64,000 nucleotides of DNA from Symsagittifera roscoffensis (taxonomy: Eukaryota > Xenacoelomorpha > Acoela > Convolutidae): assembly GCF_963678635.1 (NCBI RefSeq), contig NC_087071.1:5099624-5163623 (forward strand). Direction: 5' to 3'. A model generated the notes under the pieces. That model made no database searches. It saw only the letters and a list, made by a program, of their open reading frames with translations, and had not been told where the DNA came from. Of the stretch, positions 11,821 through 22,600 are shown piece by piece. Numbering within the stretch: position 1 is the first letter of the stretch; the number at the start of each line of letters is the position of its first letter. The position numbers and the translations under genes are program-made.

Positions 11821-12028
11821 GGCTCTTTTCCAGTTTCCCCCATTCAGATTCAATTTTGAAAAGTCTATTTAACTTTGGCGTGGTGAAATTTGGCGTGGTG
11901 AACAAATCGACTATTTTGAACAGATTTTTTCCTCATGCTTTACAGCGTAACATCACGCATTTAGCCGTAATAACACGTAAACCACACATAAAACTGGGTA
12001 TTTTGAAAAGGGGAACTGGAAAAAAGCC
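11821..12028 (+). mobile_element. MITE-like copy 2
   Basis: A 208-base unit beginning GGCTCTTTTCCAGTTTCCCC and ending GGGGAACTGGAAAAAAGCC, near-perfect terminal inverted repeats. It has an internal conserved block with TTACAGCGTAACATCACG and CCGTAATAACACGTAAA. Non-coding, so it would depend on a transposase supplied elsewhere. Confidence 0.75.
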
Positions 12029-12477
12029 AGTTTGTCTAAAGCAGATTTTTTTTGCTTAATTGCAATGATGAAGTAGTTCTCACAACTAAATGAGTTGTTA
12101 GGCTGTTCTGTGGAAACGACCCACAATTGCAAAATAATCGCGAACCAAAATACCCTGGAATTGAAAAATAGTTGTCGAAATATTATTCCATGCCTAATTT
12201 TCTTTAAATGTCGAAAACCTTGTACAAAAATGATTGCTATTATTTTTCAACACGTGCTTTTTAAATATTTTTTATTATGTATTGCTTTCTGAACTTAGAT
12301 CAACATATCAATTTATTTTAATTTCCAAATATTGAATAGTTGAATTTTTACGCCCAAGTTTAGTCAAAGTCTTCATACCAGGTGATTATGCTGCTGAGCG
12401 ACAAAGTGTTATGATATGGACATCGTTGGAAATCAAGTGACTAATTCAAATTTACACTTACAACTCTTACAACTTTC

Positions 12478-12692
12478 GGCTCTTTTCCAGTTTCCCACCC
12501 CCCCCCCCCCGTAAAGTTGCAAAATTGGGCTGATTAAAAAGTGTTTACACAGCTTTTTGCATATTAGAAAATGTAGTAAAATATTGTTTATTTGACACTC
12601 TTTGATGCAATTTACAACATGAAAATAATTTTAATTAGGCTTTCATTTTTTGAGTTTCAGAAAAAATAAAATGTGGGAACGGAAGAGAGGCC
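12478..12692 (+). mobile_element. MITE-like copy 3, divergent core
   Basis: Starts GGCTCTTTTCCAGTTTCCCA and ends GTGGGAACGGAAGAGAGGCC. The termini match the family but the interior differs from copies 2 and 4, so it is a separate subfamily. A run of C follows the left end. Confidence 0.6.
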
Positions 12693-12780
12693 AGTTTTCT
12701 TGTCTTTTAAACTTAAATGACCCCAAAAATTTGGTTGCCATCAAATTTCATTTGTCTGCCTTGTTTCATGTGTTACCACT

Positions 12781-12993
12781 GCTCTTTTCCAGCCCCCCCC
12801 CCATTCAAATTCAATTTTGAAAAGTCTATTTAACTTTGTCAGAATGCAATCAAATTTGGCGTGGTGAACAAATCGACAATTGTAAACAAATTTGTTCCTC
12901 ATAGTTTACAGCGTAACATCACACATTTAGCCGTAATAACACGTAAAACAAACATAAAACTCGGTATTTTGAAAGGGGGGAACTGGAAACAAG
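12781..12993 (+). mobile_element. MITE-like copy 4
   Basis: Same internal blocks as copy 2 (TTGAAAAGTCTATTTAAC, GGTGAACAAATCGAC, TTACAGCGTAACATCAC). It is bounded by GCTCTTTTCCAG and GGGGAACTGGAAAC. Confidence 0.7.
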
Positions 12994-13363
12994 GATCATA
13001 ATGGAATTGAGCTAATGAAAAACCAATAAATTGGGGCGTTTTTAGGACAAGCATCAAACATTGAGGGGAACTTGAAAAACCGAAATTTGAGGGAAGGGAG
13101 GGGGATTGAAAAAAGCAAGTTATCAAAAAACGGGAAGAAAAGTGGTTGCTAGTCAAAACTTCGAGTCATTAAAAATGAAACTTTTTTTCTAAACAAGTAT
13201 TGGCTTTATTTCAAGTAGTTGTATATACAGTGTTAATTTTGACTGCTATGTTTATCGAATTGAGGAGAACACGCCGAAAACAAACGACAATGTAATCTGT
13301 TAGCGGTTTTGGCCAACGAAGAGTGTTGTAAGTAGCGTTATACTTCTGGAACTACAAGCCAAA

Positions 13364-13625
13364 ATGCAGAAATATGCCGAGACTAAGAAACCGAAAGCTG
13401 ACTCGAATCGGACGAAGTCCTCGAAAAGTATCGGATTAAATCGCAGCCAATCACAAGCCAGTACGAGTGTGTTGTCGGCTCTGTCTCAAGTAGCATCGGG
13501 TGGCAATGTTGGCGCTTCGGAACTGTCAGGCGGTGGAGTTAATGAAATACCGAAAGACTGTTCTAACTTGGCGACGATTAGTCTGACAATTGCTACGGAT
13601 TTGAATGGGAACCCAAATGGAACGG
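13364..13625 (+). CDS. exon 1 of the Ser-rich gene
   Basis: Encodes about 87 residues starting MQKYAETKKPKADSNRTK. It is a basic, Ser-rich leader followed by SALSQVASGGNVGASELSGG and ending in TDLNGNPNGT. The ATG has a favourable context (CCAAAATGC), and an in-frame TAG lies about 60 bases upstream, so this is the likely start unless a further 5' exon exists. The donor is ACGG/GTAATT, phase 1. The open frame would read on to a stop at 13651 without splicing. Joining to exon 2 restores the frame and is supported by the similar polar composition on both sides. Confidence 0.65.
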
Positions 13626-16600
13626 GTAATTATCAGTTGTTGACAGTATAGCTCCATATTTCAACAAGCATATCCGGTTGCCGTGCACGTAGCACAGAAT
13701 GTTCCGAACGCATTCTCAGAAACACTTTTTTAATTAGTTTTTTTTCTCGAGCGTCATGTGATGATAGAACTATAAAAACACGTTGAAATTTACTAACTTA
13801 AACCAAAATGATAATGGTCCTCAAAAATAAGTAAGCAAAAAAAACTAAATATTTTTGAATGTTTTTAAATTTTTTCATTAAGTTTCTTGTTTCTTCTCCA
13901 TGTGTGCCGCACTCTCGTATCCTGTAAGATCTACAAAAACCTGCTTCAAAATCTGTAAATTATCGGCAACTTAACAGATAATATGAAGAGTAAGTAATAT
14001 ATGACGACAATCAGTTTAACATTTTCGGTTAGCATTTTAGCCATACGGTTTTCAACAATCTGAAAAATCTATCAACATTTTTGATGGCAAACTGACCTTA
14101 ATTGGACAAACCAGTAGTTTTCAAGGCCTTTTGTCTAACAAATCTAATTTTAGCTTTTTCACTTTCGCGCTATAATGACGTCATTAATTTAAGCGCGAAC
14201 ATCTTCCGCGCCCAAAGGAGCAAAAATGGGTGCGAGTTGTACGGCCGGTCGAGTTAGCTCCACGGAGCGGGTGGTAACTACGGCGGATCGGGCTATGTTG
14301 TCTTTTCCGTAATTAAGGGTTTTTATACGAGCCAGAGGGTAGTGTCCCCTTGGGCTGCGTTCGTCAACAATCCACACTAAATCCCCTGTTTTTAAAATAA
14401 CGTCACTATCGGAGTGCCACTTACTGCGTTTATTTAGCGCTGGCACATAATCTCGCAGCCAACGACTCCAAATTGCGTTGGCGTAGCTTTGCGCTCGGAT
14501 ATATTGCTTTCGATGGTCGAAGTGCTCCTGGAAAGAGAGAGAAGGAAAGCTAGTACCATTTCGGCCTAACAAAAAATGATTAGGAGTTAACACCTCGAAA
14601 CCATCCCGACTTGCACTTACTGATGTTATAGGTCGAGCGTTCAGTGATTGTTCTACAAGACAGAAAGTTGTTTCAAGGACTTCGGGAGTGAGCTTTCTAC
14701 TTCCTATTATTGCGTAGAATACCCTTTTACAACACGGAACGAGGCGTTCCCAAGAACCACCGTGATGCGGGGCTGCCGGGGGGTTAAATTTCCACTTAAT
14801 ACCTTTTTTCGCCAGCTCTGGGGGTGCTTGATCGTTCCATGACTGAATACAATTTAAGAGTTCTTTCTCGGCTCCCACAAAATTGGTGCCGTTATCAGAC
14901 CAAATGACTGATGGAGTGCCGCGACGGGCAATGAATCTTTCGATTCCCATTACACACGAACTCGTGTCCATGGATGAGACAATCTCAATATGTACAGCTC
15001 TGGTGGTCATACATGTAAAAAGGAAGCACCATCGTTTTTCAGAACTCCTCCTGATTGAGACGTAAAAGGGTCCAAAGTAATCAACACCACAGTTTGTGAA
15101 GGGAGGCTGGCGGTAACCAAGCCTTTCAACTGGAAGCTCTGCCATCATAGGTGTGACAGTTTTGGCTTTGCGCTTCCTACATATAAGGCAGTGGACTTCA
15201 ATGGACTTCAATAAAGAGCGAAGGTTCAAGATTGCGAACTCTAACTGAATTACAGCTCGCAGGTAGTCTAAGAACTGGTGCTGATAGCGATAATGAATAT
15301 CACTTACGAACAATTTCACCAAAGAATGCCTTCCATCAAGGATTATGGGGTGTTTTGTGTCATATTCAGTTTCAACTAGGCGGCGAATTCGCCCAGTTGA
15401 ACGAATGAGGAATGCAGGACCCATAAACGGTGCATACTGTGCAATACGACTAGACTTTTTGACGGTTTTGTTGCAGGACAGGAGTAAATATTCCGCTTCA
15501 AAAGATTCCTTTTGGGAAATCAACAAAAGTCGTTGTTTGGCGGTTTCTAATTCAACCGGATCGATTATTTCCTTGACTTTAGTGCGGTAGTGCCGGTGTT
15601 TCGGACTAAGTCTGAGCATGAAGGCAACCACTCGCTGAAGTTTACGAAACGAGCTGAACTTTTCCCAATCAAATAAAATGGGTTGTTTTTGATTTAGTGC
15701 AACGTTTGAAAAATTAGAGGCCTGCTGTAAGCCTTCATTAAGGTCACAAGCGGGACCAGCCAGGCGGATTTTCTTAAGTATTTCTATGCTCGGCTTGAAA
15801 GGCCACTCGCCACTTTGCAGCACACTTGGCCCGTTCACCCAGCTGCTTGTTTTTAAGGACTCCGCTGAGATTCCTCTGGTTCCCGTATCAGCAGGGTTGT
15901 CTCCACTTAAGACATGAGACCACTGGTCTACGGTCGTACTTTCTAGAATCTCTCCAATCCGGTTTGCCACGAACGTGGGTTGCTTACTACCTGAGTTTAA
16001 CCACTGGAGCACAGTGGTGCTGTCAGTCCACATGAACGTGTTTGACACAGGAATGGTCTGAGCTTTGAGGACATCTTCCTTCAAGCGGGTAGCGAGTAAC
16101 GCGGCCTGCAGTTCAAGCTTCGGTATGGAAAGCGCTTTCATGGGCGCCACTCTTGCTTTTCCAAAGACGAAGGCAACTTGTGTTTCGAGTGAAGTTTTCA
16201 CACGGGCGCGAAGAAAAGCTACAGCACAAAAAACTTCTTCTGAGCTGTCACCGAACATGTGTAACTCAACCCAATCGACTGGTCCGGAGAAGTAGCTGCG
16301 CTTTATACTCATTTTCCCTAGAGATGGCAAACCAGAGTGCCAGGCAAGAAATTTTGTCTTGATATCAACGGGTAGCTGATCATCCCATTGTTGACCATGA
16401 ATGCGCCAGATTTCTTTTAACAATAATCGCGCTCTTACGGTATAGGGCGCTACGAGACCTATGGGGTCGAAAACGGAAGAAACAAAACTTAACACTGTTC
16501 GCTGTGTTATCGAATTTTTAAGTTCACGGTTGACACCACGGCTTACGACCAAAGTGTCGTCAATATGGTCCCACTTCAGAACAAGAACATGAGAAGAAGT

Positions 16601-19600
16601 ATCCCTACAAGTTACAATATTTTTACTTTCCTGTTGCGGCGCGCTTTGGGGCGGGTTTAACTCTTTATTAATTTTAGTTACGTTACTTATGAACTTAGTT
16701 AATTTAAAACCACCTAGAGCTAACAGAGTAATCAACTCTTGAATCATTTTAAATGCAACATCAGGGTCCTCAAAGGAGTCAAGGTAGTCGTCCATATAAA
16801 ATTTCTCTAGAACTGCGGACGCTGCGTCAGGGAACATCGCCTGATTATCCGTTGCAGTCCGTTGCAATGCATAATTTGCACACGTTGGCGAATCTCTTGC
16901 TCCAAGGATATGTCTGGTGTACTGGTGTACAACCACATCGGCTGTGGGGTCCTCCCGTCACAGAAAACGAAGAGATGGTTGGTCCTCTGGAAGGACGCCG
17001 ACTTGTAGGAACATCCCTTCAATGTCAGCCGATACGGCAAAATGATGTTGACGAAAACGGAGGAGAACGAACACAAGGTTCTGCAGTAGGTCGGGTCCTA
17101 CTAGCAACGATTTGTTCAATGACGTACCGTGGAATTTAGACGCTCCGTTAACCAGGTTTGTTTGGGTTCACCACGGGATGGTGAGGAAGATACCACTCGC
17201 GTATGCTGCGGTTCGAAAAATTATGGGGAGGAACTTGAATCACGTATCCTTTACTCAAATCATCTTCGATAGTTTTTGAGTATTGATCCCTTAAGTGAGG
17301 ATCTTTCGCTAAACGTTTCTCCAACGATTTTAACTGAACCAAAGAGGAATAGTAATTATCTGGTAACATGATAGATTCTTCTGCCCAAAGCATACCTACA
17401 GCGTATCTTGATCCATCGTGGACGGTGGAGGAATCAAGTATTTTAGCCGCCATTTTGTCTTCGGCTGAACGGGAATCGACCTGTTTGTAGGCTCCGTATG
17501 ACTCTATTTCATACCAGCGTTTGATTTGACAAGCTAGTTCGGTATCATCCGTATTGCACTTGAAACAAGTAGAAAGGAAACCAGTAGATGTCGGCATTGG
17601 GCCGCTCAAGACCCAGCCTATTGGAAGGCGAACCGCGACGGGCGATTTGTTTGGATCGGCCTCACTCTTGAAATACTTCTCAGGCCGAATAGCATGGAAG
17701 GAGTCTTGACCAATTATTAAGTCTACATCGGCGTAGCTATACACAATTGGTTTGATGGGAGCAAGGTACGGATACTTGCTCTGTAATGCAGGGATGTTGA
17801 CGGTATCGGTACCGACTTTAAGTTCATCCTTGACAAATGCGGTTAATTCGAATATGTATTCGAATCCATCGAAGTTAGAAGATACCTTCATCTGAACTTG
17901 TTTCGTTTTAACAACAGTCGTTGTGTTAATGCCATTTACTGTGAGATCCAAATCTCTTCCTGAGAGATTCAGACATTTGACTAATTTAGCCGATATCCAG
18001 GAATGACTAGATGCTGAGTCACACAATGTTAAGCAATCAGCACTCTGGAAATCGGTGGAAACTTGGAGTTTGATTATGGGCAGTAACCCTTTCGATGTTA
18101 TGATTGACGATTGGTCGTTCGAGATTGCGCAACTTACATCCAACGGAACGGGATTAATGTCTGCATGATTCGAACTTGCGTTTGGTATATTCTTGCTGAA
18201 TGATTTTCGATCAACGTTTGTGCTCGCTTTATCCGGCTCTGCATTAGATCTTGGTTGACCAGTGTTGGGTCTTGTATGGCTATCATTTTTTTCCGGATTT
18301 CGACTAGGAAAAACACGTTCAGCCCCTTGGAGAAGTACACTATGGGTGCTAGTGCAACCTGGTTTGGTGCATTTCTTTGCTCCGGAATGCGTGGTTCCCT
18401 TGTAAGCAGGAGAAGCACAATTTATTTTCCGCAGAGAATTTCGCACGTTGTGTTGGAGTTTTCTCCTTAAACACAGAACACTTCCACAAGGCATGTTTCC
18501 CCTTGCAGAGGATACAAGAAGGATATTCAAACTTTTTCTCAACTGTACTTGTCGAGGCAAAAACTCTCGTTACAGCTTTAGTTTTGGATGGCTCTTCGAC
18601 TTTGGGTTTTCCAGGCATATTTTTCATTTGCTCATGAGCTTCTGCTTTATCTTTTAACCAATTGTTAAAGTCAATTAGGTTGTGGCGTGACCAATTACGT
18701 TTCACGACAAAAAGTGACCACGATTCTCTCATGTTTGGTGGAATTTTCGAAAGAGCTTGATTTAACAAAGAGACGCTTTTCAAATCTTCTTCATAATCAA
18801 GAGACCTAAAGACAGCCACTAGACTTGAAATGGTCATCGAGAAGCTAATGATGTTCTCGGAGTTGTGCATTCGAAGCTGCGGGAAACTGGACAACTTATC
18901 AAGGTGGGCCGTAATTACGTTTTGTGGCTGGCCAAACTTTCTTTCTAGAGTTTTCAGAGCATCTTTATACATTCTTCCACTGTATGCGAACTCTGCTATG
19001 GCTGACTTAGCTTTTCCCGTGACTAAGGTTTTTAAATAAGTCAACTTCACATCATCACTTAGGGACGCTGCGTCTACAGTACTGCAAAATTGGCCAAACC
19101 ATTCGTGCCATTGGAGCGGGTTGCCATCGTACTGGGCCAGCTTCCATTCTGGAAGGGGATCCTCCTTTGAGACTGACAGAGCTTGGACTAAGTCATTCAG
19201 TGTCACGGCTTGCGGTTGGGGAACTGGTTGCAACGACGGCAATGTGTTGCTAGGATCAGCTGCAAAAGGTTGCTGCTGATATATGTAAATGTTTTCAGCC
19301 GATGCGTCGTGATTGGGAAACCCATAGTAAACGGTACCACCACTTGATACGTGGGGGAATTGTTGCTGAGATATTGGCGTTACGGATGAAAAAACACCAA
19401 CTGATGGGTTTGTGTTACCATCACTTGTTACCCCAGTGATACATTGGGGGACTGCGGGTGTCCACTGTGACATTAGTGGCAAATTGGGCTGACTAATAAC
19501 GGCAGACTGTCCACTAAACGGATTGTTCACTGACGCAGGGTTGCTATACACGTTATGTGATAGCAAGTTTTGATTTCTGCAGATTAAATTTGCAGGTGGT

Positions 19601-22600
19601 TGTGACACAATGGCATGAGGGGTGTATCCAGAGTATTGATTGGAGATGGCGGGCATGTTTGCAACAACTCGGGAATCGTTATTGAAGTTGTTGACGGGGA
19701 TATGTTGAATGGACGACGAAGGATGAGGTACAGAGAAGTAACAGCATACCGGAGTATTGGTAGCTGCTGTTCCAGCTGGATTAAAAAATGATGATGTATT
19801 GTTTTCGCAAAGTGTAGCGTTATTGGAAATAAGCAACGACTGCGTTTCGTGATCAGGATTAGTGGATACAGCGTGTTTGATTCCATCGCCATCGCTGAAA
19901 GAGACGGTTGGTTGATAGGGATAACATTGTTGATCACAATCAAAAGTCCAATTCGGCAACGATCGTCGAGGTGAAGCTTCCGCTGTGGACACATTTCTGT
20001 GTTGATGCGAACCACTTTCTATATTTATACAGTTTCCAAACTTTGAAGAAGACGGAACTATCTTGGGTCCTTTTTGGTTTTCTAATGCATGATCAACCCA
20101 ATCGTTTACCCTGTCAGAACGACGATCAACCGAAGACGCCAGCTCGAGATGCTGATCTATTTCAGACTCTTCGAGGTATTCAGTTTCAACCATTTTTGCT
20201 TCAGCTACTTTAATACGATTTTCTTCGCTTAATCGTTCCATTTCAAGCCGACTTTTTTCGATTCGTAAACGATGTTCTTGCTCTTTACAGTCAATTTCAA
20301 ATTTAATTTCGTGTTGTTTTCGTTCCATCTCAATCAAATGCTGTTGCTCTTCGATGATGGCTTCCTGTTGTTTCAGTCTTAAGGTTGCTTCATGTTGTTT
20401 TTCCAACTCTTCTCGCTTCATCTTCGCTAGGAGCAGCTCTTTGCGGCGCTCACTGGGGGTCAATGATTTCATTGAGCTTTGCTTACTCGACCCGGATTTT
20501 GCCGATTTTGATGAAATTTTTGATCGACTAGTTTCACTGACGCAGACCTCTGAAGCTTGATTAGATTCCATATGAGCGCGAGCCTTACCAGTTACTTCAT
20601 CGTTAACTTTAACTATCCTATCCCACCATGCAGCCAACTCCGTTAATAATTTGCTATGGTTATCGGTTTTATTAGCTAATATCACAAGTTCATCATTTTT
20701 AGCTAATGCTTTTTCGAGAATACTCTTGCAAGATTCAATTAAGGCGTTTATTTTTGTTTTCCGAATTGGTCCCTCTAAACTCTCAGTTATGCGACTGTGA
20801 ACTACGGAAAGCTCATTTTCTAGTGATGTTCGACCATTCATCAATCGTCGATATTTTAACTCAATTTGTTCTGTCATTTTGATTACTTTTAAACTTGTTC
20901 ACTTCTACTCAACCGCTCAACTGCTCAGTTTGAGAGGAAAAAAAAACGGAATAATTAATATAAGACCTTATATTTAGTATTAATAAATTATATTCTGACT
21001 CGTTAAACAATATCACACCTTAGAGAAGCAATTTATTTAACTCCTAGTGCTGCTCAGCATTTCTTCTGTTTCGATTAGCTTGCCGCTTGCGTTTTCCTGG
21101 CTTAGGAGTATTTTTCTTTGAAATAATATACTTCAAATTCTTGCTATAACGCCTAAGGATCGTAAACGTTTTCAGTTCTAGAGAGGGATCCTGGTGTAGT
21201 TCTAAGTACTTTTGCCCTAACTCAGTGAGGTTCTGCTTCCTTCTAGATATCAGGTCTGTTACTATATTAATAACTAATATACCTGACTCTTTCAACTTAC
21301 TATATATATCTTCCGTGCCTACACGCTTACAGTAAAGGATTGCATAAATATTGCGTTTATAGTTTAAAAGAATCTTCTTAAGCTGGTTAGGAGTTAGTGC
21401 GTTAAAGTTATTACTACGGTGTCGACTAATAGAGTTATTAACAGCGTCGTGCCAAATAACAATGTCGGTTCGGTTTAAGAGATAGTGATCAAGTTGATAC
21501 TGACAAGTTTTACGGACGTTCACTGCGTTATGGTTGAAACTTAACCCGGGAATGGCTAAGCATGATTGAGATACACGCTTTTGCGAAGCGGGGGACAGTT
21601 TTTTCAAAGCGTGGTGCAGCGAGCTAGCAGCTAGTATGAACATTTAGTGATTTAAATCAACTTAAGAGGGAGGGAATCAAGCAAACCGCGACCTGACCTC
21701 CCGCAACACCCTGAGCTAACAAGGTTGTAGCAAAAGGTAAGACGATTTGCTTAATAATACGCTACGGGTCTGGAATACGGCTAATTTTATCCAATTGAAC
21801 TAGTTTAGTTAGCTGCACCACGTTTCAAGAATAAACGCGGCGTTTTTTCAGAATTTTTTTTTTCGAAAATTTCGGATTTTTTCCGAAAATTTTCCAAAAA
21901 TTTTTTTTTTTTTTTCGAATTTTTTTCCGAAAATTTTTTTTCCACGTTCTCACCCAACGGTTCAAGTTCCAACAATAACCTGATGCGTTTGCGAAATTTT
22001 GATTTTTTTTTTTTTTTTTAAGTCCAAAACTTGGGGCAAAAAACTCGACTCGGTCGTTTAAATTAAATTATTATGAAACTAGGCGCTTTGCTGAATAATT
22101 TGCAAAACTTTAAAATTTTTGGAAAAAAAAATCAAAAATTTTCAATTTTTTTTCCAAAATTTTTGGCCTTTTTTTTCGATACGGTGTTGGGCTTAGAAAC
22201 ACGGTGTTAGGATAACGTAATTAAGGTTTATGAGGCCGGTTTTTTCCTAAACCCACAAAAAATTTTCTGATCGGGTTTTGGTATAGAGAAAAATTGGGGG
22301 TTACGATTTTGCCATCAAAAAACCTCGCATCAGAATTTAAAGCATCAAATCAGCAATTTAGCACAAATGGATAAAGTTTTGGTTATTTAGTCTTACAAGT
22401 TTTGTAGAGGCGTTCACCGGTAGAATCCAAATTCCACAGAAAACTTCGAGTGTCGAGAAAAAATGGGTGTCCACAATCCACAATCAGGATACCTGAAAAG
22501 GCCTCCCCTTCTCCTAACTGGGACGTTTCGGACAATCGGGTCTTTTCGGACAATCGGGTCGTTTCGTCCAATTGGGTCGTTTCGGCCAATTGGTCACCTT

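Noticed and set aside
14648-20560. Many ORFs of 60-130 codons on the plus strand across the BEL element
   Set aside because: Antisense shadows of gag and pol.
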